Source of the DNA: Micromonospora sp. DSM 45708
GTDB lineage: Bacteria; Actinomycetota; Actinomycetes; Mycobacteriales; Micromonosporaceae
Assembly (NCBI RefSeq): GCF_039566955.1
Contig: NZ_CP154796.1
Location: 2,480,001-2,544,000, forward strand
Direction: 5' to 3'
DNA length: 64,000 bases
Both the position numbers and the translations under genes were made by a program. How positions within the stretch are numbered: position 1 is the stretch's first letter; each line of letters begins with the position of its first letter. The notes beneath the pieces are model-generated. The model saw nothing but the letters and a program-made list of their open reading frames with translations, had not been told where the DNA came from and ran no database searches. Positions 43,818 to 51,551 of the stretch are shown here, in pieces.

Positions 43818-44736
43818 GACGTCGCCGCGCGGTCCGCAGTTCCCGCACCCCCCGGGGCAGCCACCGGACGTGCCGGCAGGTCCGGCGGGCGTACGCCCGC
43901 GCCAGGTGCCACCGGCCGCCGCGGGCCGCCGGGTCGGCCTGCCGGAGGTACGCCGGTGGCGGCAGCGCCAGCCGGCCGAGCAGGCGCAGCCGGCGCAGCC
44001 ACGGGCCGGGCAGTTCCACCGCGCCGGCCAGCCCGACCGTGGTGGGGGTGGCCCGGCGGGCGGCGAGCCACATCGACGCCGGCTCGGCGGCGGCCGACAG
44101 ACCGAGCCGGTCGGCGACCACCGCGCCGGCCGGCCGCAGCCGCATTCCGACGGTGAACGCCGGGACGGCGTCGCAGCGCGTGGCCAGTCGACCGGCCGCG
44201 GCCCAGGCGGGCGGCGGCAGCACCGCCAGCGCGCGGTCCAGGTCGAACGCGGGTTTGTCGCTGTCCCCCGGGCAGGCGGCGTGCAGTGCGGCCAGCAGCG
44301 CGGCGCCGGCCTCGTCGGGGACGAGGACCCGCCCGCCGGCCAGGTCGAGCGGCTCCGCCGTGCCGCGCAGCGACCGCCACAGCGCGTCCGAATCGCCGAC
44401 GCCGGCGAAGCCGCGGTGCAGGTCCACGGTCAGCGGCAGCGTGCCGGGCGCGGTGAAGGGCTGTTCGTGCCAGGGCGCCGCGACGTCGTACGGCTCGGGC
44501 GGCAGCGTCGGGTGGTAGCCGGCGGCGTGCAGGGCGGCCCGCGCGGCGGTGAGGGTCGCCGGCGCGACGAGCAGGTCCACGTCGCCGTAGACCCGGTCGA
44601 CGCCGAGCCGGCGGGCCAGGCCGGCGCCCTTGAGCAGCAGGCAGTCGACGCCGTGGCGGCGCAGCAGATCGCTGGTGGCCGTCGCCAGGGCGTCCAGGGC
44701 GAGGCAGCGCACCGCGAGGCCGGCGGTGGCGGTCAC
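43810..44736 (-). CDS. Nucleotidyltransferase-family protein of RiPP-like cluster
   Basis: 308-residue member of the nucleotidyltransferase family (PF14907) often found in actinobacterial lasso clusters. The fold motif is LLRRHGVDCLLLKGAGL (about 23-39) followed by VYGDVDLLV (about 49-57), whose two Asp residues would bind metal, and VDLHRGF. The biochemical role in RiPP pathways is not settled; tailoring by nucleotidyl transfer is possible. It starts at GTG 44736, overlapping the stop of a small upstream ORF. Confidence 0.85.
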   Translation of the reverse strand: MTATAGLAVRCLALDALATATSDLLRRHGVDCLLLKGAGLARRLGVDRVYGDVDLLVAPATLTAARAALHAAGYHPTLPPEPYDVAAPWHEQPFTAPGTLPLTVDLHRGFAGVGDSDALWRSLRGTAEPLDLAGGRVLVPDEAGAALLAALHAACPGDSDKPAFDLDRALAVLPPPAWAAAGRLATRCDAVPAFTVGMRLRPAGAVVADRLGLSAAAEPASMWLAARRATPTTVGLAGAVELPGPWLRRLRLLGRLALPPPAYLRQADPAARGGRWHLARAYARRTCRHVRWLPRGVRELRTARRRHG

Positions 44737-44855
44737 CGCGGCGCCCCGACGGACACGGGGTGGTGTCCAGGAGCCGCCGGGGTGGTGTCCAGTGCGGTCC
44801 GGTCGCGGGGACGGAGCAGCGGTGACATCGAACGCGCCTTCCGAGTCGGATTCAC
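44733..44855 (-). CDS. Small ORF coupled to the nucleotidyltransferase gene (possible peptide)
   Basis: Frame of 40 codons from GTG 44855, or 31 codons from ATG 44828, which has GGAAGG seven bases upstream. It ends in TGA overlapping the nucleotidyltransferase GTG (GTGA). The product reads MSPLLRPRDRTALDTTPAAP then GHHPVSVGAPR. It lies where a precursor gene could be. However, it lacks the Y-x-x-P lasso leader, and after the Gly there is no Asp/Glu at position 7-9 for ring closure. It may be only a leader ORF for translational coupling. Confidence 0.35.
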   Translation of the reverse strand: MNPTRKARSMSPLLRPRDRTALDTTPAAPGHHPVSVGAPR

Positions 44856-44900
44856 ATTAATCGACAGTGGGCTATCTCCGATATACCACTTCCCGCTGCC
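44838..44900. promoter_or_regulatory. AT-rich divergent promoter region in RiPP-like cluster
   Basis: The only AT-rich patch between the minus-strand nucleotidyltransferase unit and the plus-strand ATPase, containing TTCACATTAATCG and GATATACCAC. It probably holds the promoter of the minus-strand genes. Exact boxes cannot be assigned. Confidence 0.4.
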
Positions 44901-45037
44901 CGGAGTGCCCCCGGTGCGGCCGGCCGTCGCTATCCGGCCGGCCCGTGCGGTTTCCGTACCGGTCCCTGCCGCCGGGTCCCGGCGCGCGACCCGTTCGCGG
45001 GTCTCACCCGGGCGCGGCTCGCTAGGATCGACGGGTC

Positions 45038-45652
45038 ATGCTGCGACTGGACGACGCCGGGCGCGCCTTCGGACGGCGCGCGATCTTCTCGGGCCTCGAT
45101 CTGGAGGTCGCGCCCGGCACCCGGCTGCTGCTCACCGGCGGCAACGGCGCGGGCAAGACCACGCTGCTGCGCTGCCTGGCCGGCGTCCTCACGCTGAGCC
45201 GTGGCCGGGCCGCCGTCGCCGGCCACCCGGCCGGCTCCGCCGCCGCCCGCCGCCTGGTCGGCGTCGCGCTCGCCCCGGAGCAGACGCTCTGCGGCGGGCT
45301 CTCCGCGCACGCCAACCTGATGCTGGTGGCCCGGATGCGCCTGCCCACCCGCCGGGCCGCCGAGGCGGTCGCCCGGGTCGAGGAGGAGTTCGCCATCACC
45401 GGGTACGCCCGGGAGTCGGCGAACCGCTGCTCGGCCGGCATGCGGGCCCGGGTCAGCGTCGCCCGCGCCCTGCTCGGCGACCCGCCGGTGGTCCTGCTGG
45501 ACGAGCCCGGCCGCTCCCTCGACGCACAGGCGCGGGCGCTGTTCTGGGCCGCGCTGGACCGCCGCCCGGAGTCGACGGTCGTGCTCGCCTCCCACCTGCC
45601 CGAGGACCGGTCCCACTGCGACCGTTCCCTGGCCATGCCGGTCCACCGCTGA
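45038..45652 (+). CDS. ABC transporter ATPase of RiPP-like cluster
   Basis: Compact 204-residue ATPase of the CcmA/ABC-2 export type. Walker A is GGNGAGKTT (about 35-43). The signature is degenerate (NRCSAGMRARV for LSGGM), Walker B VVLLDEP, and the H-loop region ends VVLASHLPED. No ribosome site is visible; TAGGAT at 45023 is a good -10, which would give a leaderless or nearly leaderless message. It probably pairs with the ABC-2 permease at 41132 to export the cluster product or give immunity. Confidence 0.88.
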   Translation: MLRLDDAGRAFGRRAIFSGLDLEVAPGTRLLLTGGNGAGKTTLLRCLAGVLTLSRGRAAVAGHPAGSAAARRLVGVALAPEQTLCGGLSAHANLMLVARMRLPTRRAAEAVARVEEEFAITGYARESANRCSAGMRARVSVARALLGDPPVVLLDEPGRSLDAQARALFWAALDRRPESTVVLASHLPEDRSHCDRSLAMPVHR

Positions 45653-45811
45653 CCCGCCCCGCCCTCGTCCGGTGATGGTCGCGGGCGTTCTCGGACCTCT
45701 GCTCGCGCGGACGGGCGACCGAGGTGCCCACGACAAACGTGATGGCGGCTACCGGATCGACGAACACGGCGACGCAACCGCCCGGGGACGCTCCTTACCA
45801 AGCTCTCGGGT

Positions 45812-47590
45812 CTACCCAGCGAAGCGGGCGATCGGGTTGGTCAGCGGGCCGGCGAACTGGAGCGCGGCGGACGGGTCGGTCAGGTCCACCATCTGCTGGT
45901 TGTTCCGGAGCTGGAGCCGGTTGAGGCAGGACAGCGGGAACTCCGGCGCGAACAGGTCGTGCCGCCGCATCCGCTCGGCCAGGTGCGGCACCGTCTCGGC
46001 GTACCCGGTGGCACACTCGGCGACCGTGCGCCAGAAGTCGTCCTGGTCCAGCACGCCCGCGGTGTGCAGGGTGGCGCTCAGGTGTCGCAGGAAGCAGTCG
46101 AACACGTCGGTGAAGATGGCCAGGATCTTCTCCTCGTCGGGGACCCTCGCCCGCACCCGGCGGACCCGCTCCGGCAGGTCGGCGTCCGGGTCCATGACCA
46201 CGATCTCCTCGGCGATGTCCTTGAACACCACCCGCTCCACCGCGCCGTCGTGCAGCACCAGGATGACGTTCTCGCCGTGCGGCATGAACGCCAGGTCGTA
46301 GGCGTAGAGGCTGTGCAGCAGCGGCACCAGGTAGGCGTCCAGGTAGCGGCGCAGCCACCGCGCCGGCGTCAGCCCGGAGGTCGCGATCAGCGCGCCGGCC
46401 AGCGGGCGGCCCTCCCGGTCGGCGTGCAGCAGCGACGCCATGGTGGCCAGCCGACGGCCCGGGGCCAGGCCGGGCACCGGGCTCTCCCGCCAGAGCGCGG
46501 CCAGCATCTTCCGGTACGGCGACCCGGGCGCGGTCGCCGCCTCGTACTGCCGGTGCCGGTAGCCGATCGCGGCCCGCTCCCGCAGGATGGTCAGCCCGGC
46601 GCGGGCGAACACCGGATCGCCGGCGATCAGCGCGGCCAGCCAGTCGTTGATGGCCGGCGTCGCCGCCATGTACGCGGCCGAGAGCCCGCGCAGGAAGCCC
46701 ATGTTCAGCACCGACAGCGCGGTCTTCACGTAGTGCTTCGTCGGGTCGGTGACGTTGAAGAAGGTCCGGACGGACTGCTGGGCCAGGTGGTCGTCCGGCC
46801 CTTCGCCGAGGCAGACCAGCCGACGCTCGGCCACCTCACCGGCGAACGTGACGGCGAGCCGGTGCCACCACTGCCACGGGTGCACCGGGATGAGCAGGTA
46901 GTCGGCCGGGTCGAGGCCGAGCCCGGTCAGCGTGGCGGCGAACCGGGCGAGCGTCTCCGCGCCCAGCTCGGCCCGGACCAGCGTGTCGTAGTCCAGGTCG
47001 TCGGCGCTGGTGAACGTGGTGTGGTCGCGGTGCGCGGCGAGCCAGAGCAGCCGGAGGGGGGCGGCGGCCTCCGGGGCGTACCGGTGATGCTCGTGGACGC
47101 CGAAGCCGAGCCGCCCGTTGTTGGCCACGAAGCACGGGTGTCCCTCGGTCATGCCGGTCTCGACGGTCTGGAAGTCGGCGGCGGCCAGCTCGGCGGCGGT
47201 GACCGCCGGTCGGCCCAGCTTGTACGCGGTGCCCGCGAGCGTGGAGGTGATCTCCTCCAGGTAGACCGGCAGGACCGCGTCGGTGAGCCCGAGCGCGCCG
47301 CGCAGCTCCAGGCAGAGGTCGACCGCGTCGGGTGGCAGCTCCCGGCCGTCGCGGTGCCGGGTGATGCTGGCGGCGTCGACCTGCCAGTGGTCCAGCGCGA
47401 GCACCTCGGCGGCGAACCGGTACTCCACCGTGCCGTCGTCGCCGCGCACGGTCCACCACCCGTCGCCGGCCGGCTCGGGGGTGATCAGGCGCTCGTGGGC
47501 GAACTCGGCGAGCGCCTTGCGGACCAGCAACCGGTTGGCGGTCGCCCACGTCTCGGGGGTCAGGTGGTCGACGGATGCGATCGGGTTCAC
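45812..47590 (-). CDS. desD: DesD-like NIS siderophore synthetase (IucA/IucC family)
   Basis: 592-residue ATP-dependent synthetase that joins and cyclises N-hydroxy-N-succinyl (or acetyl) cadaverine units into desferrioxamine. Family segments are KLGRPAVT and TEGHPCF (about 145-170), LLIPVHPWQW, KTALSVLNMGFLRGL, and PHGENVILVLHDG near residue 440. The C-terminal FhuF-like domain ends NRLQLRNNQQMVDL. The start GTG 47590 overlaps the desC stop as GTGA. Last gene of the desABCD operon; the stop faces the RiPP ATPase gene. Confidence 0.95.
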   Translation of the reverse strand: MNPIASVDHLTPETWATANRLLVRKALAEFAHERLITPEPAGDGWWTVRGDDGTVEYRFAAEVLALDHWQVDAASITRHRDGRELPPDAVDLCLELRGALGLTDAVLPVYLEEITSTLAGTAYKLGRPAVTAAELAAADFQTVETGMTEGHPCFVANNGRLGFGVHEHHRYAPEAAAPLRLLWLAAHRDHTTFTSADDLDYDTLVRAELGAETLARFAATLTGLGLDPADYLLIPVHPWQWWHRLAVTFAGEVAERRLVCLGEGPDDHLAQQSVRTFFNVTDPTKHYVKTALSVLNMGFLRGLSAAYMAATPAINDWLAALIAGDPVFARAGLTILRERAAIGYRHRQYEAATAPGSPYRKMLAALWRESPVPGLAPGRRLATMASLLHADREGRPLAGALIATSGLTPARWLRRYLDAYLVPLLHSLYAYDLAFMPHGENVILVLHDGAVERVVFKDIAEEIVVMDPDADLPERVRRVRARVPDEEKILAIFTDVFDCFLRHLSATLHTAGVLDQDDFWRTVAECATGYAETVPHLAERMRRHDLFAPEFPLSCLNRLQLRNNQQMVDLTDPSAALQFAGPLTNPIARFAG

Positions 47591-48156
47591 GCCGGCTGGT
47601 CTCCTTCGGTGGCGTCGCGGAACTGGTCCCGGGTGACGACGCTGAGCAGCGCGTCCTTCTCCGGCTTGCGGATCTCGCCGACGACGGTGAAGCCGACGGC
47701 GGCGTTGAGCGCGTGCACGGCGTGGTTGCGGACGTCCGGCTCCACCACCACCCGGCGGGTGGCCGGGTCGGCGAAGAGCCACGCCAGAACCGTGGTGATG
47801 ACGGCGCGGGTGAAGCCGTGCGCGGGCGTGTCGGTGGGCGCGCAGAGGAAGTGCATGCCGACGTCGCCGGGCTCCGGCTGGTAGAGGCCGACCAGCTCCA
47901 CCCGGGCCGGGTCGTACCGTTCGGCCAGGAACGCGGGCCGGCCACGCCAGGACCCGAGGTACGCGTCGTGGTGCGGGTGGGCGGCGATCCGCCGGTACTC
48001 CCGCGCCACGGCGGCCACGTCGGCGTCGCCCATCAGCCAGAACGCCGCCTTCGGGTGGGTGACCCAGCGGTGCAGCAGCGGCGCGTCGGCGTCCGGGTCC
48101 AGCGGGCGCAGCGCGAACAGGCCGAGCCGCGCGTCGATCCGCGTGAACACGCTCAT
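47587..48156 (-). CDS. desC: DesC-like N-hydroxycadaverine acyltransferase
   Basis: 189-residue GNAT-fold acyltransferase (AlcB/IucB type) that acylates N-hydroxycadaverine in desferrioxamine biosynthesis. Visible: LRPLDPDADAPLLHRWVTHP, VGLYQPEPGDVGMHFL and RRVVVEPDVRNHAVHALNAAVGF (acyl-CoA site). ATG 48156 gives a standard-length enzyme. The frame stays open upstream through nine 57-bp repeats to ATG 48669, which overlaps the desB stop. A start there would add 171 residues of a repeated 19-residue unit. No good ribosome site lies before 48156, so the real start is uncertain. Confidence 0.9.
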   Translation of the reverse strand: MSVFTRIDARLGLFALRPLDPDADAPLLHRWVTHPKAAFWLMGDADVAAVAREYRRIAAHPHHDAYLGSWRGRPAFLAERYDPARVELVGLYQPEPGDVGMHFLCAPTDTPAHGFTRAVITTVLAWLFADPATRRVVVEPDVRNHAVHALNAAVGFTVVGEIRKPEKDALLSVVTRDQFRDATEGDQPA

Positions 48157-48669
48157 GCTGTGCCGGCTGGGCATGCGCTCACGGCCCTCGCTGCGCTCGG
48201 TGCATTCGCTCATGCTGTGCCGGCTGGGCATGCGCTCACGGCCCTCGCTGCGCTCGGTGCATTCGCTCATGCTGTGCCGGCTGGGCATGCGCTCACGGCC
48301 CTCGCTGCGCTCGGTGCATTCGCTCATGCTGTGCCGGCTGGGCATGCGCTCACGGCCCTCGCTGCGCTCGGTGCATTCGCTCATGCTGTGCCGGCTGGGC
48401 ATGCGCTCACGGCCCTCGCTGCGCTCGGTGCATTCGCTCATGCTGTGCCGGCTGGGCATGCGCTCACGGCCCTCGCTGCGCTCGGTGCATTCGCTCATGC
48501 TGTGCCGGCTGGGCATGCGCTCACGGCCCTCGCTGCGCTCGGTGCATTCGCTCATGCTGTGTCGGCTGGGCATGCGCTCACGGCCCTCGCTGCGCTCGGT
48601 GCATTCGCTCATGCTGTGTCGGCTGGGCATGCGCTCACGGCCCTCGCTGCGCTCGGTGCGTTCGCTCAT
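48157..48669 (-). repeat. Nine tandem 57-bp repeats between desB and desC, in frame with desC
   Basis: 513 bp made of exactly nine 57-bp units. On the coding strand each unit starts ATGAGCGAATGCACCGAGCG and encodes MSECTERSEGRERMPSRHS. The seven units nearest desC are identical. The two nearest desB share one C-to-T change (plus strand), and the very first has Arg for Cys. The first ATG overlaps the desB stop (ATGA). Every unit carries two in-frame ATG codons and a GAGGG. There are no spacers, so this is not CRISPR. Confidence 0.98.
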
Positions 48670-49940
48670 GCCGGCACCCCGAACTCCTGGAACGCGATGG
48701 CCTTCTCGATCGGGTAGTGCTCCCGGCCGGTCAGCTCCCGGATGATCCACGAGTTGCGGTACGCGCCCATGCCCAGGTCGGGTGACGTGATGCTGTGCGT
48801 GTGGGTGCCGCCGTTCTGGAGGAACACGCCCCGGCCGGTGCGGTCGACGCTGTAGTTGCGGGCCACGTCGAGGCGGCCGTGCGTGTCGAAGCGGAGCCGG
48901 TCGCGCACCGGCGCGAGGAACTCCGGCACCCGGTGGCGGTAGCCGGTGGCCAGCACCAGACCGTCGGTGTCCAGGGTGAACGCGCGGTCCTGCTCGGTGT
49001 GGCGCAGCCCGAGCCGGTAACGCCCGTCGGCGTACGCGGCGTCGACCAGTTCGGTGTTGGTGAGCAGCCGGGTCGGGGCCGGGCCGGTCAGGCTCTTGGC
49101 GTAGAGCGTGTCGTAGATGTCGTTGATCAGGTCGGCGTTGACGCCCTTGAACAGCGGCTTCTGCGCGGCCTCCAGCCGGTAGCGGGTCTCCTCCGGCAGC
49201 GCGTGGAAGTAGTCCACGTAGTCCGGTGACGTCATCTCCAGCGTCAGCTTCGTGTATTCCAGGGGGAAGAACCGCGGCGAGCGGGTCACCCAGGTGAGCT
49301 GGTAGCCGTACGTGTCGATGTCGCCGAGCAGGTCGTGGTAGATCTCGGCGGCGCTCTGGCCGCTGCCGACGATAGTGATGCTGCGTTTGGCCCGCAGCGC
49401 CGCCCGGTGCTCCCGGTAGCGCGAGTTGTGGATCAGGTCGCCGCCCAGGCCCTGGCACGCCGGCGGCAGGTGCGGCGGGGTGCCGGTGCCCAGCACCAGG
49501 TGCCGGGCGCGGTGGGTGACCGGTCCGTCCGGCGTGTCGGCGTGCACCACGTAGCGGTCGTCGGTCCCGTCGTACTCGACCCGGGTGACGGTGTGCCGGA
49601 AGCGCAGGTTCGCCAGCTTGCCGGCGGCCCAGCGGCAGTAGGCGCTGTACTCGGCGCGCAGCGGGAAGAAGCTCTCCCGGATGTAGAACGGGTAGAGCCG
49701 GCCGATCTCCTTGAGATAGCTCAGGAACGAGTACGGCGAGGTCGGGTCCGCGAGCGTGACCAGGTCGGCCAGGAACGGCGTCTGCAACCGGGCCGATTCG
49801 AGCAGCATCCCGGGATGCCAGTCGACGCCGTCGCGGGCCTCCAGGAACAGCCCGTCCAGGTCGTCGATCGGCGCGGTGAGACAGGCCAGACCGAGGTTGT
49901 ACGGGCCCAGCCCGACAGCGATGAAGTCGTACGTCGACAT
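48666..49940 (-). CDS. desB: DesB-like cadaverine/lysine N-monooxygenase
   Basis: 424-residue FAD/NADPH-dependent N-hydroxylase making N-hydroxycadaverine. The FAD motif is [10 protein letters not shown] (about 9-18), the NADPH motif [10 protein letters not shown] (about 198-207), and the C-terminal motif [16 protein letters not shown] 49940 has GAGGAGAACC upstream. Its stop overlaps the first ATG of the 57-bp repeat array. Second gene of the des operon. Confidence 0.95.
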   Translation of the reverse strand: MSTYDFIAVGLGPYNLGLACLTAPIDDLDGLFLEARDGVDWHPGMLLESARLQTPFLADLVTLADPTSPYSFLSYLKEIGRLYPFYIRESFFPLRAEYSAYCRWAAGKLANLRFRHTVTRVEYDGTDDRYVVHADTPDGPVTHRARHLVLGTGTPPHLPPACQGLGGDLIHNSRYREHRAALRAKRSITIVGSGQSAAEIYHDLLGDIDTYGYQLTWVTRSPRFFPLEYTKLTLEMTSPDYVDYFHALPEETRYRLEAAQKPLFKGVNADLINDIYDTLYAKSLTGPAPTRLLTNTELVDAAYADGRYRLGLRHTEQDRAFTLDTDGLVLATGYRHRVPEFLAPVRDRLRFDTHGRLDVARNYSVDRTGRGVFLQNGGTHTHSITSPDLGMGAYRNSWIIRELTGREHYPIEKAIAFQEFGVPA

Positions 49941-49948
49941 GGTTCTCC

Positions 49949-51454
49949 TCAGCCGACCGGGGACAGCGTGGCCGCGGTGCGGGCGTACCAGGCGGCGTGC
50001 TCGGCGATCAGGTCGCGCACCGCGACCACGTCGTCCACGGTGGTTTCCGGGTTGAGCAGCGTCAGCTTCAGCCAGTGCGCCCCGTCGACCTTCGTGCCGG
50101 CGACCAGCGCCGCGCCGGAGGCGGCGAGCGCCTCGCGGGCGTGCAGGTTCGCCTCGTCCACCAGGTGCGGCGGCGCGCCGGGCGGCACGTACCGGAAGAC
50201 CACGGTGCTCAACTGGGCGGGGGCCGCCACCTCGAAGCGGGGATCGGCGTCGAGGTGCCGCCAGGCGTCGGCGGCCAGGTCGACGACGCGGTCGAACAGC
50301 GCGCCGATCGCGTCCGGCCCCATGATGCGCAGCGTCAGCCACAGCTTGCCCGCGTCGAAGCGCCGGGTGGTCTGAAGGCTCTTGTCGACCTGGTTCGGGA
50401 TGCCCTGCTCGGCCGCGCGGGCCGGGTTGAGGTAGTCGGCGTGCCAGGTGGCGTGCCGCAGCGTCCGGCCGTCGCGCACCAGCAGCGCGCTGGAGCTGAC
50501 CGGCTGGAAGAACGACTTGTGGTAGTCGACGGTCACCGAGGCGGCCCGCTCGATGCCGTCGAGCAGGTGCCGGCGGGTGGGGGAGACCAGCAACCCGCAG
50601 CCGTACGCGGCGTCCACGTGCAGCCAGACGCCGGCGGCGGTGCAGATGTCGGCGATCTCCGGCAGCGGGTCGATGGTGCCGAAGTCGGTGGTGCCGGCGG
50701 TGGCGACGACCGCCATCACCACCTGCCCGTCGCGCCGGCAGCGGTCGATGGTGCGGGCCAGTTCGTCGGTGCGCATCCGGCGGCCGGCGTCGGTGGGCAC
50801 GGTGAGCACCGCGTCGGCGGCGAGGCCGAGCAGCTTGGCGGCCTTCTGCACGCTGAAGTGACCGGCCGCCGAGGTGATGATGCGCAGCCGGGCCAGCACC
50901 TCCGGCCGGGCCGGCCGGGGGGCGACCGAGCCCACCTCCCGCCGGTACGCCTCCTCCCGGGCCAGCAGCATCGCCTGGAGATTGGACTGGGTGCCGCCGC
51001 TGGTGAACACGCCGTCGGCGGTGGCGCCGAGGCCGATCCGTCCGGCCGTCCAGTCGATCAGGCGGCGTTCCATCAGCGTCGCGCCGGCGCTCTGGTCCCA
51101 GGTGTCCAACGAGGAGTTGACGGCGCTGAGCACCGCCTCGCCGAGCAGCGCCGGGATGACCACCGGGCAGTTCAGGTGCGCGAGGTAGCGCGGGTGGTGG
51201 AACCAGACCGCGTCACGCAGCCACACGTCGTGCAGTTCGTCCAGGGCGGCGTCGGTGTCGCCCAGCGGCCGGTCCAGGTCGATGCCGCCGACCAGTGACG
51301 CCAGCGCCTCCGGCCGGACGCCGGTGCCCGGCCGGTCCACTTCGGCGACCCGGCGGGCGACCCGGTCGACGCCGCGGGCCAGCACGTCCCGGTACCGCTC
51401 GACGGTGCCGTCGTGGAACAGGTGGGCGCGCGCTGCGCCGACGGTCGAACTCAT
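49949..51454 (-). CDS. desA: DesA-like lysine decarboxylase (PLP-dependent)
   Basis: 501-residue pyridoxal-phosphate decarboxylase of the group II (Dopa/Dab decarboxylase-like) type, producing cadaverine from lysine for desferrioxamine. PLP-site motifs are [20 protein letters not shown] and the Schiff-base Lys in [13 protein letters not shown] 51454 is chosen over the longer frame to 51499. First gene of desABCD; an iron box lies upstream at 51512. The gap to desB is only 8 bases. Confidence 0.95.
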   Translation of the reverse strand: MSSTVGAARAHLFHDGTVERYRDVLARGVDRVARRVAEVDRPGTGVRPEALASLVGGIDLDRPLGDTDAALDELHDVWLRDAVWFHHPRYLAHLNCPVVIPALLGEAVLSAVNSSLDTWDQSAGATLMERRLIDWTAGRIGLGATADGVFTSGGTQSNLQAMLLAREEAYRREVGSVAPRPARPEVLARLRIITSAAGHFSVQKAAKLLGLAADAVLTVPTDAGRRMRTDELARTIDRCRRDGQVVMAVVATAGTTDFGTIDPLPEIADICTAAGVWLHVDAAYGCGLLVSPTRRHLLDGIERAASVTVDYHKSFFQPVSSSALLVRDGRTLRHATWHADYLNPARAAEQGIPNQVDKSLQTTRRFDAGKLWLTLRIMGPDAIGALFDRVVDLAADAWRHLDADPRFEVAAPAQLSTVVFRYVPPGAPPHLVDEANLHAREALAASGAALVAGTKVDGAHWLKLTLLNPETTVDDVVAVRDLIAEHAAWYARTAATLSPVG

Positions 51455-51511
51455 GCGACTTCCCGGTGGTCGTGCGGACAGGGGCGCGGCGACGGCCACG
51501 CGGCAGTCAGA

Positions 51512-51530
51512 TTAGGTTAGGCTCACCTAA
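51512..51530. promoter_or_regulatory. DtxR/IdeR iron box between desA and the acylase fusion gene
   Basis: TTAGGTTAGGCTCACCTAA matches the 19-bp iron-box palindrome at 18 positions. It lies 57 bp from the desA start and 21 bp from the divergent gene at 51552, so one box can serve both directions. Confidence 0.9.
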
Positions 51531-51551
51531 CTATCAAGGAGGGGTGGTCGG

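Noticed and set aside
45724..45924. Short plus-strand frame between the RiPP ATPase and desD as a precursor peptide
   Set aside because: Most of it overlaps the antisense of desD, it has no leader motif, and its product turns into Arg/Gly-rich shadow sequence.
45959..47884. Long plus-strand open frame opposite desD and desC
   Set aside because: It is the antisense shadow of the des genes; its product is Arg/Gly/Val-rich with no family features. Many such shadows exist in this high-GC sequence.
48157..48669. CRISPR-like array
   Set aside because: The nine units are directly contiguous 57-bp repeats with no spacers, keep an open frame with desC and have no cas genes nearby.
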